DNA from: VRUE01 sp963715625
GTDB taxonomy: Bacteria > Actinomycetota > Thermoleophilia > Solirubrobacterales > 70-9
Assembly (NCBI GenBank): GCA_963715625.1
Contig: OY970260.1
Coordinates: 2,046,001 to 2,110,000 of the forward strand
Length of the DNA stretch: 64,000 nt
Direction: 5' to 3'
In this document: positions 1 to 7,686 of the stretch, in pieces
Position numbering within the stretch: the first letter of the stretch is position 1
Layout of the letters: each line of letters opens with the position of its first letter
The notes under the pieces: model-generated
Told to the model about the DNA's origin: nothing
Databases searched by the model: none
What the model saw: only the letters and a program-made list of their open reading frames with translations
Made by a program: the position numbers and the translations under genes

Positions 1-598
1 GCCCGACATGGGAGCGCACGACGGTCTTGGTGCGGTCATAGAGGATCTCCTTGGGGATGCCGCCGAAATGCGCGAAGCCGGCGCGGTGGCAGGCCCAGAA
101 CGTCACCAGGTCCTGGGAGCCGCACAGGGCGACGAAGGCATCGCGCGAGTGGCCCAGCACCATGTGGAAGCCATAGAGCGGCAGCTCCAGGCCCGAGGAG
201 GTGCGGATCGGCGCCTCGTGGGACCAGTCGACCTGGGCCTGGTGGCCCGGTGCTGTCTCGAAGCGCTCCTCGGGCTCCTCCGGCGTGCGGGGGCGGGTGC
301 GCTCGACGTAGCGCTGCACGGTCGGATAGCTGCCGGTGAAGCCGTAGTCGCGACTCAGGTCCTGGTGGATGCGGGTCGCCTCAAGGCCGGCGTCCTTGGC
401 CAGCCACTGGTCGATCAGCGGCTTGAAGGGGTCGAGCTTGGAGGGCATGCGCCTGCGCCGGTAGCGCGGCTGGGCCCCCTCGGTCAGGTAGCGCTTCACC
501 GTGCGCCAGTCGCGGCCGACGATGCGGCCGATCTCGGCGTAGGTCAGCCCCTGGCGGTGCAGGGCTCGGATGTCCATGAACTCCTCCTCATCGATCAA
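1..598 (-). CDS. istA: IS21 transposase IstA, N-terminal part (truncated by window edge)
   Basis: DDE transposase that would act with an IstB ATPase (not in the window). About 199 residues are visible. They start with a helix-turn-helix (TYAEIGRIVGRDWRTVKRYL, near residues 18-37), then a linker, then the start of the RNase H-like catalytic domain: the segment APGHQAQVDWSHE holds the first catalytic Asp, and FGGIPKEILYDRTKTVV is typical of IstA. I chose the TTG at 598 because GGAGGA lies just upstream at good spacing; an internal ATG at 577 is the alternative. The reading frame is still open at position 1. Confidence 0.85.
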   Translation of the reverse strand, partial: MIDEEEFMDIRALHRQGLTYAEIGRIVGRDWRTVKRYLTEGAQPRYRRRRMPSKLDPFKPLIDQWLAKDAGLEATRIHQDLSRDYGFTGSYPTVQRYVERTRPRTPEEPEERFETAPGHQAQVDWSHEAPIRTSSGLELPLYGFHMVLGHSRDAFVALCGSQDLVTFWACHRAGFAHFGGIPKEILYDRTKTVVRSHVG

Positions 599-610
599 CT
601 TGCTCCTCCG

Positions 611-640
611 TTCAGGTTCGCCCGATCGGGCGAACCTGAA
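611..640. promoter_or_regulatory. Perfect 30-bp palindrome upstream of istA
   Basis: The half-site TTCAGGTTCGCCCGA is followed immediately by its exact reverse complement. It lies 12 bp upstream of the chosen istA start and inside the IS end. It could be a transposase or regulator binding site, or a transcript hairpin; nothing here decides which. Confidence 0.5.
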
Positions 641-739
641 GGAGCTACCTAGGGTTTGAGGAGGCCAAAGCCGCAGCTTGCGGGATGGACCTGCATTTTT
701 CGGTGATCACGGAGCGACAGTTTTGCGTGATCACGGACA

Positions 740-1092
740 CTGGTCGCCAAAGTGGGAGGGGGTCAGCTCAAGGTGGCGACCTCGGCCAAGCGCTCCTCGA
801 AGCGAGCGGGCTTCGGCACCTCCTACACCGCCAAGCAGCTGAAGCTCACCGCCAAGGTCGCCACCCGGCTCAACAAGAGCTGCGGCCGGAGAACCCCTTC
901 ACAGACGGGCAAAGCGGAATTCAGCCCGGGGGAGAGGTTCGGGGCTGTGAGCTTCGTGGCGCAGGGGCAGTAAGGCGTCGGCTTGCGAGAATAGACACTC
1001 AAGTTCGTAGTTCTTGGGCCTGTCGGAGAGCAATTGGCAAGCCAATTTCAAGGTTGGGGGGCGAACTTTCCCCCCAGATCTCTCATGCAGGC
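740..1092. other. Unassigned flank of the IS; decayed coding sequence
   Basis: A short plus-strand frame at 752-973 (73 codons, Lys/Ser/Thr-rich) has coding-like composition but no recognisable domain or ribosome-binding site. It may be the 3' remnant of a gene cut by the IS, whose end lies at about 739. I see no promoter or RNA gene in this stretch. Confidence 0.3.
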
Positions 1093-1233
1093 ATGAAAGA
1101 CACCGAGCAGCAACCAGACGACTTCGCCAACGCCTTCGAGGCCGCCTTCGGCCGCCTGCAGGTGGCCGTAGAAGAGGCCTACCTGTCCCAGGCCGCATGG
1201 CCTGAGCAAGCGGCTGCGGCGATCCGCGCCGGC
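1093..1233 (+). pseudogene. Fragment of HTH-less TetR C-terminal-domain protein
   Basis: The first 47 codons match the start of the intact gene at 33,095 closely: here FEAAFGRLQVAVEEAYLSQA, there FEAAFARLQVVVEEAYLSQA, followed by similar AAAIRAG segments. After codon 47 the similarity stops and the frame runs antisense into the MazF gene. This is a 5' fragment of a paralogue truncated by rearrangement next to the insertion sequence. Confidence 0.7.
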
Positions 1234-1289
1234 TGCAGGGAGTTGCCCGGCCTTGCGCCGGAGGCGATCCAGCTCGGCGACGACCTCGC

Positions 1290-1601
1290 TCAGCAACCGC
1301 TGGCCGCGTCCAGCGCCCGGCAGACCTCGTCCATCTTCTCGGGGCCGAGCTCCGTGATCGGCTCGACCAACTGGGCCTTCGGCACTGTCCGCAGGTTGTC
1401 AAGGCTGACCACGCACTCGCGTGCCATCCCGTCTTCGGCACCAAGCGCTACCTCGCTTCGCAACCCGCGCCGGCGCCCCGTGATCAGCGCCACCACCACG
1501 TTTCGCAGCCTTGGGATCGCTTCGTCGCGCGTCAGCACGCAGGCCGGCCGCCTTCCCTCGGCCTCCAGCTCCAGCCAGAAGACCGCCCCGCGGGCTACCA
1601 A
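1290..1601 (-). CDS. mazF: MazF/PemK-family endoribonuclease toxin
   Basis: 103 residues, normal for the family. MazF toxins are small SH3-like ribonucleases that cut mRNA at short sequences and are held inactive by a co-transcribed antitoxin. The N-terminal MVARGAVFWLELEAEGRRPA matches the RGxVYWV..RPV strand, CVLTRDEAI follows, and the C-terminal half carries DGMARECVVSLDNLRTVPKA and the usual end with VCRALDAASGC. The start overlaps the 3' end of the antitoxin gene by 7 nt, as expected for translational coupling. The gene appears intact. Confidence 0.85.
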   Translation of the reverse strand: MVARGAVFWLELEAEGRRPACVLTRDEAIPRLRNVVVALITGRRRGLRSEVALGAEDGMARECVVSLDNLRTVPKAQLVEPITELGPEKMDEVCRALDAASGC

Positions 1602-1801
1602 GGCTCTTCGCGGATCGCCTCGCGGGCGTTGGCCTCGGCCCAGCGGTCCTCACGCGCCGCGATCTCCTCCTCGGAGAGCTTGGCCTCTTCATCGAAGTAC
1701 ACCTCCAACTCGTCCTGCGCCCGCAGCACACGCAGCATCGCCTCGGCCTGTACTTCGGTCAGCTCCGGCGCCCGCTCCAACAGCTTCTCCTTCGCGGTCA
1801 T
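1595..1801 (-). CDS. Antitoxin partner of MazF
   Basis: 68-residue acidic, largely helical protein directly upstream of and overlapping the MazF gene. It has no recognisable DNA-binding fold, so the antitoxin role is inferred from position, size and composition. A TAGAAT -10 box sits 9 nt before the ATG on the minus strand (1811-1816), suggesting a leaderless or nearly leaderless mRNA. Similar small helical antitoxins precede MazF genes at 23,986 and 25,498, but their sequences differ from this one. Confidence 0.7.
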   Translation of the reverse strand: MTAKEKLLERAPELTEVQAEAMLRVLRAQDELEVYFDEEAKLSEEEIAAREDRWAEANAREAIREEPW

Positions 1802-1967
1802 CGTGCCTGGATTCTAGCGCTGTCCGTCCAGCTGACCTCTGCCTCGGGCATCGACGAGAAATCACGCGTGCCGGCGCTCCGCTTGTCTCGCATGACGAGG
1901 TCAAGCGCGAGCTCGGGATCGAGTGACCGACTCCTGGCAGGTTCGATACACGTCGCGAGCGCAGCGC

Positions 1968-1988
1968 GATCCCCCCGTATAGGGGGTC
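1968..1988 (-). terminator. C/G-rich hairpin downstream of vapC
   Basis: An inverted repeat of CCCCC and GGGGG arms with a short CGTATA-type loop lies 7 bp past the stop codon of the minus-strand PIN gene. It has no T-run, so it is only a weak terminator candidate. Confidence 0.3.
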
Positions 1989-1994
1989 AATCGT

Positions 1995-2384
1995 TCAGTC
2001 GGCGCCGCCGACCTTGAGCCCGAGCTTGCGCGCCGCCTTGCGCAGGTCCGCGTCGAAGCTGGCGACGGCGCCGCCGTGCTGCTGCGCGGCTGCCAGCACG
2101 CAGCAGTCGGGCAGCTTCCGCCCCGTCTCGGCGCGCAGCTTCGCCAGCCGCCCCGGCGCGTCCTCGCCGATCCCCAGCTCCGCCACGCCGAGCCGCTCGA
2201 GGGCCGCCTCGGCCTCCTCCAGCCGCTTTGCCCGGGCCGGCGCGACCAGCGTCTCGGCCAGCGTGATCGTGCTCGCGCCCAGCGGCTCGGCGTCCGTCGC
2301 CTCCAGCAGCGCCGTGGCCTTCGCGTGGTGCGAGTCGCGAGCGTCCAGGTGTCCGATCAGCACGCTCGCGTCGAGGACGATCAC
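1995..2384 (-). CDS. vapC: VapC-type PIN-domain toxin
   Basis: 129 residues, the usual PIN toxin length. PIN toxins are Mg-dependent ribonucleases, commonly acting on tRNA or rRNA. Acidic residues fall where the family needs them: D5 (VIVLDASVLI), E44 (TLAETL), D93 (KLPDCCVLAAA) and D111 (SFDADL). The GTG start at 2384 is fixed by the domain start and by a 4-nt GTGA overlap with the antitoxin stop. Confidence 0.87.
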   Translation of the reverse strand: MIVLDASVLIGHLDARDSHHAKATALLEATDAEPLGASTITLAETLVAPARAKRLEEAEAALERLGVAELGIGEDAPGRLAKLRAETGRKLPDCCVLAAAQQHGGAVASFDADLRKAARKLGLKVGGAD

Positions 2385-2635
2385 GCGGGCCAGTCCTCGC
2401 GCAGCCGCTCCAGCTCGCCCGGCTCGTACACGCCGCTCAGCGCTCCGGCCGTCTCGGCGACCGCGGCTCGCCGCGCCGCCCCTTCGCGCTCGATCGCCTC
2501 TCGCCCCGCCGTTGCGAGCCGCAGCAGCAGCTCCTTGCGGTCGCGCACCTCGGGCCAGCGCCGTTGCGCCTGGTCGAGCAGGTCGCTGACCGCACCGCTG
2601 TCGGTGACGGTGTAGCGAGGCTTCGTCGTCGGCAC
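2381..2635 (-). CDS. vapB: VapB-type antitoxin
   Basis: 84 residues, acidic C-terminus, directly upstream of the PIN toxin with a 4-nt overlap. The start is taken as GTG 2635 because a TACACT -10 box (2642-2647, minus strand) ends 6 nt before it, the geometry of a leaderless transcript. An upstream in-frame ATG would put the start above this promoter and is less likely. The N-terminal PRYTVTDSG segment could be a DNA-binding strand, but the fold is not certain. Confidence 0.75.
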   Translation of the reverse strand: MPTTKPRYTVTDSGAVSDLLDQAQRRWPEVRDRKELLLRLATAGREAIEREGAARRAAVAETAGALSGVYEPGELERLREDWPA

Positions 2636-2705
2636 GGCCTGAGTGTAGCACCGGCACCTCTCGGTGCAGCACCAGCGTTTGGGGAAGTCCACCGCCGCCG
2701 CGCGG

Positions 2706-3095
2706 CTACCACAACACCCGAGCCCGGTCGAAGGCGGCGATGCCCGCGTCCCGGCTGACCAGCCGTGCCCCGTGCTCGAGAGCCGTCGCGTAGATGATCC
2801 TGTCGGCGGGATCGCCTGGGAAGGCGGTGGGGTCGAGAGAGCCCGCCCTCAGAGCGATCGCGACGGTGAGGGGGAGGGCACGTACGCCGTGGGTGCTCAG
2901 GGCGTCGCCCACCCAGGTGCCCACCGGGCGGTCCAGCTCGAGGCGGCCGCGCAGGGCCAGGTAGGCGATCTCCTGGACGCTGACCGTGCTGATCGCCGGC
3001 TCGACGTCCTCGTCGATCGCCCTGCGGGCGGGCTCGCTGAGGCGCTCGGGCCCGTCGGCCAGCCAGACGAAGGCGTGGGTGTCGAGCAGGATCAA
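2706..3095 (-). CDS. vapC: PIN-domain toxin (VapC family)
   Basis: 129 residues starting LILLDTHAFVWLADG, the signature of PIN proteins that pair with Phd-type antitoxins. Acidic residues visible: D5, E42 (SVQEIAYLAL), D95/D98 (PGDPADRIIYATAL) and D116 (SRDAGI). The TTG start at 3095 overlaps the antitoxin stop by 4 nt (TTGA). It probably acts as a ribonuclease neutralised by the upstream antitoxin. Confidence 0.87.
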   Translation of the reverse strand: MILLDTHAFVWLADGPERLSEPARRAIDEDVEPAISTVSVQEIAYLALRGRLELDRPVGTWVGDALSTHGVRALPLTVAIALRAGSLDPTAFPGDPADRIIYATALEHGARLVSRDAGIAAFDRARVLW

Positions 3096-3325
3096 GCCCG
3101 CTCTATGTCCCAGGGGCCCATCGAGGAGCTGACCAGCTCCTCGTCGGAGACGTTGTACTTGACGCTGCCGCGCAGGCCCTTCGGGGGCAGCGAGGGCTCG
3201 ACGCGGGCGACCGGGCGGCCGCGCTTGGTGACGACAAGCGTCTCCCCGGTCTCGGCGACCTCGTCGAGGAGGCGCAGGCAGCGCGCCTTGAACTGGGTCG
3301 CGGTGATCTCCTTGGCTCCCGACAT
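3092..3325 (-). CDS. Phd/YefM-type antitoxin
   Basis: 77 residues. ITATQFKARCLRLLDEVAETGE followed by LVVTKRGRPVARVEP is the classic Phd/YefM N-terminal DNA-binding fold; the acidic C-terminal tail would wrap the toxin. The ATG at 3325 is favoured because the family starts close to this point; an in-frame ATG at 3337 is possible. A TACGAT -10-like box lies just upstream. Confidence 0.85.
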   Translation of the reverse strand: MSGAKEITATQFKARCLRLLDEVAETGETLVVTKRGRPVARVEPSLPPKGLRGSVKYNVSDEELVSSSMGPWDIERA

Positions 3326-3420
3326 GACCAGGGTCATCGTACCAGTCCCACAACCCGTCGTGCCGTCCACCGCATGTGATGCGAGGCAGATGGGGAGCGC
3401 TGCGATCTCGGACTCGCGGG

Positions 3421-3443
3421 TGATGCTGTAAAGTTCAGCATCA
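3421..3443 (+). promoter_or_regulatory. Operator-like inverted repeat over the -10 box of a vapBC operon
   Basis: TGATGCTG (3421-3428) and its exact complement CAGCATCA (3436-3443) flank TAAAGTT, which contains a TAAAGT -10 candidate. A ribbon-helix-helix antitoxin binding here would block the promoter, the usual autoregulation of vapBC. Confidence 0.6.
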
Positions 3444-3473
3444 AGTGAATGCATCGATTGACTGCAAAGGAGG

Positions 3474-3725
3474 ATGACGATCAAGGCGTTGACGATCAGG
3501 AATCTGCCTCCAGGCATCGCCGATGCCCTGGAGCGCGAGAAGCGGCGCCGGGGGAAGTCGCTCAACCAGACGGTCATCGACCTGCTCGGTCAGGGGCTTG
3601 GCGCGCAGGGCGCGCGCTCCAATGGGCTGGGTCGCCTGGCTGGGAGCTGGAGTGAGGATGAGTTCCACGATTTCGAGCGGGCGACCGCGCCGTTCGAGGG
3701 GGTCGATGAGGAGCTCTGGCGTTGA
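3474..3725 (+). CDS. vapB: VapB/FitA-type ribbon-helix-helix antitoxin
   Basis: 83 residues. The N-terminal MTIKALTIRNLPPGIADALE and then RRGKSLNQTVIDLL form a typical FitA-like ribbon-helix-helix domain; the C-terminus is acidic. AAAGGAGG lies directly against the ATG, too close for ideal spacing, so the true start could be a TTG a few codons in. The stop overlaps the toxin start by 4 nt. A palindrome at 3421-3443 probably serves autoregulation. Confidence 0.83.
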   Translation: MTIKALTIRNLPPGIADALEREKRRRGKSLNQTVIDLLGQGLGAQGARSNGLGRLAGSWSEDEFHDFERATAPFEGVDEELWR

Positions 3726-4114
3726 GCGCGTACTGTCTCGACACCTCCGCTTACAGCAACTTCAGGCGGGGGAACGAGGAGGTGGCGGCGCTCCTCGACC
3801 GGGCTGAGCTGGTGGGCGTGTCGACGATCGCGCTCGGCGAGTTGCGCACCGGCTTCGTGCTCGGCGGCCGGCGAAAGCGCAACGAAGCCGAGCTGGACGC
3901 CTTTCTCGACAACCCCGCGGTTGAGGTACTGCAAGTCGACCCCGAGACCAGTCGTCACTACGCGGAGATAGTCGCCGAACTGCGCAAGGCGGGAACGCCG
4001 CTCCCCACCAACGACATCTGGATCGCCGCCACCGCGGCCCGAAACGGCGCCACGGTCCTGACCTGCGACGATCGCTTCGAGCGCATCGCCCGGGTGGGCT
4101 CGATCGTCATCTGA
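3722..4114 (+). CDS. vapC: VapC-type PIN-domain toxin
   Basis: 130 residues. PIN acidic residues: D7 (YCLDTSAYSNF), E40 (ALGELRTGF), D98 (LPTNDIWIAATA) and D116/D117 (LTCDDRFERI). TTG start overlapping the antitoxin stop (TTGA). Closest in style to the FitB/VapC subgroup that pairs with FitA-type antitoxins. It appears complete. Confidence 0.9.
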   Translation: MSAYCLDTSAYSNFRRGNEEVAALLDRAELVGVSTIALGELRTGFVLGGRRKRNEAELDAFLDNPAVEVLQVDPETSRHYAEIVAELRKAGTPLPTNDIWIAATAARNGATVLTCDDRFERIARVGSIVI

Positions 4115-4121
4115 TAATCGC

Positions 4122-4316
4122 TCAGAAACGCCCTGATGATCGCTCAGATTGTGAAAGCCTCAGCAGAGCCGGGTCGGCGGCGATCCACGCGGTCGGCGTG
4201 GCACGCGGATATCCATGAGCGCTGACGGCGAATCCTCCGATCACCACGAAGTCGATCCCAGCGTCGCTCAGGGCCGCCAGCAGCCCGCTGGCGTCGAGCG
4301 GCGAGACCCCGGTCAA
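4122..4316 (-). pseudogene. Truncated nucleotidyltransferase (antitoxin/toxin NTase fold)
   Basis: The N-terminal half reads GLLAALSDAGIDFVVIGGFA then AHGYPRAT, the start of a minimal nucleotidyltransferase. The expected D-x-D catalytic pair never follows: the frame turns into unrelated sequence and stops after 64 codons. The TTG start overlaps the upstream small gene by 4 nt (TTGA), so the original two-gene operon layout is preserved although this gene is broken. Confidence 0.7.
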
Positions 4317-4480
4317 GCTCGAGTTAGCCCCCGCGCCGCGAGCCGGGTCAACTCGCGGCTGAGGACAATCGCCTGCTCGACGCGTTGCCCAGCGGTCAGC
4401 TCAAGGTAATCCTGCCGCAGCGCGGCACGCTCAGCCTTGCCCTCAGGCGTCCAGTTTCCGGCCCGCTTCACGGCTTTCAC
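4313..4480 (-). CDS. Small protein, upstream partner of the truncated nucleotidyltransferase
   Basis: 55 residues from GTG 4480: basic N-terminus (VKAVKRAGNWTPEGKAERAA), then an amphipathic helix (QRVEQAIVLSRELTRLA). A TAATCT -10 box at 4488-4493 (minus strand) ends 7 nt before the GTG, arguing that it is really expressed as a leaderless mRNA. It may be the small partner of the nucleotidyltransferase; I do not recognise its family. Confidence 0.55.
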   Translation of the reverse strand: MKAVKRAGNWTPEGKAERAALRQDYLELTAGQRVEQAIVLSRELTRLAARGLTRA

Positions 4481-4594
4481 CTGGCAAAGATTACAACCAA
4501 GGTCGATGCCGCAACGCCTGAAGGTCGCTCCTGGCTCGCTCTGACGGATCCCTCACCTACTGGGAGCCTGTTGAGAGGTGTTAACGTATCCGCT

Positions 4595-4972
4595 ATGACT
4601 CAGCACGACGCAGCCCTCGATCGCACCCCGCCTGCGCTCGGCCAGATTCTGCGCGATGCACGCCGCCGGGCAGGCGTCTCGCAAAGCCGGCTCGCGATCC
4701 GCACCGGGATCGCCGCGCCCTCGATCAGCCGCATCGAGAACGGTCACGAGTCGCCTTCCTTCGAGCGCTTCGCCGCCTGTCTGCAGGCTCTCGGCTACGA
4801 ACCCAGCGTCGAGCTGCAGGCGCTCGCCGGCAGCCGGGCCGACCCGGTCCACCTCGCCGCCGAGGCCCAGCTGACCCCTTCCCAACGTATTGGAAGCCTC
4901 TTCGAGTGGATGCGCTTCGGCGACCGGCTCGCCCGGGCCGAGCTGCGACCGCTGGCCGATCGGCGAATCTGA
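4595..4972 (+). CDS. XRE-family helix-turn-helix regulator (antitoxin-like)
   Basis: 125 residues. The Cro/C1-type HTH spans about residues 15-65 (LGQILRDARRRAGVSQSRLA, then PSISRIENGHESPSFERF). The rest is a short helical tail. TAACGT (4582-4587) sits 7 nt before the ATG, so the mRNA is probably leaderless. The stop is 2 nt before the nucleotidyltransferase start, so the two form an operon; by analogy with XRE-nucleotidyltransferase modules it may repress the operon and neutralise its partner. Confidence 0.8.
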   Translation: MTQHDAALDRTPPALGQILRDARRRAGVSQSRLAIRTGIAAPSISRIENGHESPSFERFAACLQALGYEPSVELQALAGSRADPVHLAAEAQLTPSQRIGSLFEWMRFGDRLARAELRPLADRRI

Positions 4973-4974
4973 GC

Positions 4975-5496
4975 ATGCTCGAGGACCTGCCCTCCGAGCT
5001 CGACCGTGGCCCGCTGGACCCGGTACGGATCTTCGAAGCCCTGCAGCGCCACGAGGTCGAGTACCTAACGATCGGCGGGGTTGCGGTCAACGCCCACGGC
5101 CACGTTCGCAATACCCGCGATGTGGACATCTTGATCGAGTGGACCGCGGAGAACATGCGGCGCCTCGCTGCCGCTCTCGGCGACCTCGACGCCAGCATCT
5201 TCGGCGTCGGCGCCGAGCTGCTGGACATCGACCCGCGCGACCCCGACGATCTTCTGAACGGCGGCAACTTCACCCTTCGCACCGCGGCGGGCGGGCTCGA
5301 CCTCTTCGATCCCGGCGAGATCCCCGGCGGCCGTCCTTATGAGGAGATGCGCCCCCGGGCCGTCGAGGCGGTCGTCGAGGGCGTGCGGGTCCGCGCCGTC
5401 GGCTTCGACGACCTGATCCGCCTCAAGCGGGAGTCGGGCCGCGACGTCAACCTGGAGGACGTAGCCACGCTGCTGGCCGCCCGCGCCGGCGAGTAG
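4975..5496 (+). CDS. Nucleotidyltransferase of AbiEii/MNT-like fold
   Basis: 173 residues. The NTase signature is intact: IGGVAVNAHGHVRNTRDVDI with G34-G35 and the metal-binding D49-x-D51. A DLFDPGEIPGG segment and a C-terminal helical part with DDLIRLKRESGRDVNLEDV are typical of small AbiEii-type or DUF6036-like proteins that transfer nucleotides to RNA or protein. With the XRE gene 2 nt upstream it forms a probable toxin-antitoxin module. Whether it is the toxin is inferred. Confidence 0.75.
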   Translation: MLEDLPSELDRGPLDPVRIFEALQRHEVEYLTIGGVAVNAHGHVRNTRDVDILIEWTAENMRRLAAALGDLDASIFGVGAELLDIDPRDPDDLLNGGNFTLRTAAGGLDLFDPGEIPGGRPYEEMRPRAVEAVVEGVRVRAVGFDDLIRLKRESGRDVNLEDVATLLAARAGE

Positions 5497-5702
5497 TGGA
5501 TTGCGAGACCTCTGAGGGTTTCGCCGATCGGTCAAGCAAACCGAGGGCGGGGTTCGCTACGAAAGAACTATCTCTCTCCCATTACCCCCAGAGCGTCGTT
5601 GAGGGCATGGATGCTACTGGGACTCACCCAAAGCTACCCCTATACATATAAATCCACTCAGAATTGCCATATTCATATCGAGGCAATTGCTATAGTGGCG
5701 AT
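5497..5702 (+). promoter_or_regulatory. Intergenic region with promoter and inverted repeat before vapB
   Basis: This region is notably AT-richer than its surroundings. TATAGT at 5691-5696 ends 6 nt before the ATG of the antitoxin gene, a leaderless geometry. An inverted repeat AATTGCC (5662-5668) / GGCAATT (5682-5688) lies just upstream of the -10 and could be the antitoxin operator. No gene seen. Confidence 0.6.
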
Positions 5703-5933
5703 ATGGGTCGAGCCGTCGCCATGCACCGGACTACGATCGAGATCGAGGTTCCCGCCTTCGAGAGCGCTCGAAAGGTTCTGGGGACAGCGGGATACAAGGA
5801 GACCGTGAACCAGGCGCTGAAGGTCGTCAGCCGGGGCGAGCAGCTGCATCGCGGCGCGTCGCTGATTCGTGCCGGCGAGCTCGGCTTGATCACCCCGACC
5901 GAGCTCGACCAGCAGCGCCGGCCCCGGATCTAG
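5703..5933 (+). CDS. vapB: VapB-family antitoxin
   Basis: 76 residues. HRTTIEIEVPAFESARKVLG then YKETVNQALKVV is the VapB (type II) N-terminal signature that forms a ribbon-helix-helix dimer. The ATG at 5703 is chosen because TATAGT ends 6 nt upstream; an in-frame ATG at 5721 is possible. The TAG stop shares a base with the toxin GTG. Confidence 0.83.
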   Translation: MGRAVAMHRTTIEIEVPAFESARKVLGTAGYKETVNQALKVVSRGEQLHRGASLIRAGELGLITPTELDQQRRPRI

Positions 5934-6367
5934 TGCCTCGCTACCTCGCCGACACTTCGATCTGGGCCTGGGCGCAGAAGGCCGAGCGCCCCGACATACG
6001 GGGGAGGCTCGCAGATCGCTACGAGGCGGGGGAGATAGTCACCTGCGTCCCGGTCATCCTCGAGGCGATGCACCGGCCACAGGCCGGGGCTCAATACAAG
6101 GAGCGCTTCGACGAGCTGTTCGCGCCTCTCGAGCGGCTGCCGCTGGAGGACGCGAGCGCCGAGCGCGCCCTCGAAGTCCAGCGCGAGCTCGCGGAGGCAT
6201 CCGACGGGAGCCACCGCCGCCCGGCGATCGACTTCCTGATCGCGGCCGTGGCCGAGGCGGCGGGGCCGGAAATCGTCCTCTGGTGCTTCGACCGAGACCT
6301 GAAGGTGATCTGCGAGCACACCGGCCAGCCCAGCGAACCCGAGGAATCCACGGGCCCGGGGCACTGA
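5933..6367 (+). CDS. vapC: VapC-type PIN-domain toxin
   Basis: 144 residues. Acidic PIN residues: D7 (YLADTSIWAW), E44 (VILEAMH), D100 (RRPAIDFLIAAVAEA) and D120/D122 (WCFDRDLKVI). Translationally coupled to the antitoxin (1-nt overlap, TAGTG). The C-terminal tail PSEPEESTGPGH is a little longer than usual. Confidence 0.88.
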   Translation: MPRYLADTSIWAWAQKAERPDIRGRLADRYEAGEIVTCVPVILEAMHRPQAGAQYKERFDELFAPLERLPLEDASAERALEVQRELAEASDGSHRRPAIDFLIAAVAEAAGPEIVLWCFDRDLKVICEHTGQPSEPEESTGPGH

Positions 6368-6499
6368 GGTTCAACCGACTCTTCGCGCATAATACTTGCG
6401 TCAAATAGTTGTTTGCGGTAAAAGTTAAGCATCGCTAATCCACAAGGAAAGTCGAAGAGAGGTCGCGTTGAGCTTGACCTCGGCAAACGCCGTGCTGCC

Positions 6500-7417
6500 T
6501 TGCTCATGGACGGGAAGCGGGTGGTCGCCCTCGACGTCGAGCGCGTCGAGACCCTGACGTTCGGGCGGGCGACTGAGCTGGTGGAGGGAAGCGCGGCTGG
6601 CCGACTGATCGCCTTCGAGCGATCGTCGCCCAAGGCCCGAGACCTGCTGCGGCGCGCGGGCATGTCGTACGCGGCGGCCGATGGAGAGCTTTTCGTGCAC
6701 GCGCCTCCCGTTCACGTCGAGCGACCGTCACGGCGCCGCAGCGTTGCCCTCCAGCCCCAGCCAACCGCAGCCTTTGCGCTCCGCGCCAGCAGAATCCCGC
6801 GCTGGCTGTTGCTTCACGCCGCAGAGCGTCCCACGTTTCGCCAGCTGGCAAGGACTGTCGAGTTGAGCGAGGCCATGGTGTCTCGAACGGTGCACGCCCT
6901 CGCGGACGATGCCCTTGTCGGGATCGAGCTCGACCCCGATGACAGGCGTCGCCGAAGGGTGAGGCTGCGTGACACGCAAGCTCTGCTCGACGCGTTCGAG
7001 CGTGCCGTCATCGCGCGCCGGCCACAACGCATGACCTGGGACATCGGCGCCCGTGACGTGCCGGACGGGCTCAAACGCCTGGGCACGGCCGGCAAGCACC
7101 TCGGGCTTCCCTACGCCGTCGGGGGCCTGGCGGGGGCAGCGTATGTACGTCGCGCGGTGGAGCCGGCCGAAGTCAGCGTCTGGATCGAACGGGCCGATTC
7201 CGAGCGCTGGGCCGACGAGCTGGTGGCGGTGTCGTCCCGCACGGGCCCTGGCCGGGTCACTGTCCACCTCGCACCTGACCCGTTCGTGCTCTCGCTCGCC
7301 ACGAGCTACGACCACGTCCAGGTAGCCGATCCGGTCCAGCTTTACCTCGATTGTCGGCGTGCCGGCGAGCGAGCACTGGAGGCGGCCGATGCGATCAGGG
7401 TTGAGATGAACTGGTGA
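6500..7417 (+). CDS. AbiEi-like winged-helix protein
   Basis: 305 residues from the TTG at 6500 (ATG at 6506 also possible). A winged-helix segment at about residues 100-150 (IPRWLLLHAAERPTFRQLAR then ELSEAMVSRTVHAL) is followed by a domain ending in DPVQLYLDCRRAGERALEAA, a pattern typical of AbiEi-family antitoxin C-termini. The frame is open upstream back to 6422 and looks protein-like, but has no standard start codon there. The stop overlaps a broken downstream gene (GTGA), the normal place of an AbiEii nucleotidyltransferase toxin. Confidence 0.65.
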   Translation: MLMDGKRVVALDVERVETLTFGRATELVEGSAAGRLIAFERSSPKARDLLRRAGMSYAAADGELFVHAPPVHVERPSRRRSVALQPQPTAAFALRASRIPRWLLLHAAERPTFRQLARTVELSEAMVSRTVHALADDALVGIELDPDDRRRRRVRLRDTQALLDAFERAVIARRPQRMTWDIGARDVPDGLKRLGTAGKHLGLPYAVGGLAGAAYVRRAVEPAEVSVWIERADSERWADELVAVSSRTGPGRVTVHLAPDPFVLSLATSYDHVQVADPVQLYLDCRRAGERALEAADAIRVEMNW

Positions 7418-7599
7418 GGATCGTCGCGCCAACCCAGCTGCTGGATGAAGCCGCAGAGATCCTCGAGCCGATACGCGCACCGGTGGCTTGTCGGCTTCGA
7501 GCCCGATCGCGGTCGCTTCTGGGCGGCCACGCCGGCGGCTCCGCCGTACGCCGGACCGCGCGAAACGCACTGCGGAGGTTCGAACCCGTGGATCACTGA
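7414..7599 (+). pseudogene. Broken partner gene of the AbiEi-like protein
   Basis: Begins with a GTGA overlap and reads VRIVAPTQLLDEAAEILEPI, a plausible N-terminus of a nucleotidyltransferase. It then degenerates into an Arg-rich frame and stops after 61 codons, with no G-G...D-x-D motif. I infer a truncated AbiEii-like toxin; the family assignment rests on position and a short match. From 7600 to 7686 there is nothing else I can assign. Confidence 0.45.
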
Positions 7600-7686
7600 G
7601 GGGCACGGCCTCGACTTCCGGTATCAGCAGTTCTCCATTTCCGGTGTTCGCAGCTCTCCAGTTCTGCATTGTGGGAAACTGATCTG

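Larger units (their letters stand above)
1..739 (-). mobile_element. IS21-family insertion sequence, one end (continues past window start)
   Basis: The minus-strand product is an IstA-type transposase. Upstream of it the sequence ends in the multiple terminal repeats typical of IS21 elements: the 10-mer GTGATCACGG occurs at 703-712 and 727-736. Read on the minus strand, the end would begin TGTCCGTGATCACG at 739, fitting the TG...CA ends of the family. The rest of istA, the istB partner and the other end lie outside the window. No target duplication can be checked. Confidence 0.8.

Noticed and set aside
8..652. Plus-strand frame at the window start
   Set aside because: The minus strand encodes a clear IstA transposase over the same bases.
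7570..7600. GGTTCGAACCC resembling a tRNA T-arm
   Set aside because: No acceptor, D or anticodon arms could be placed around it.
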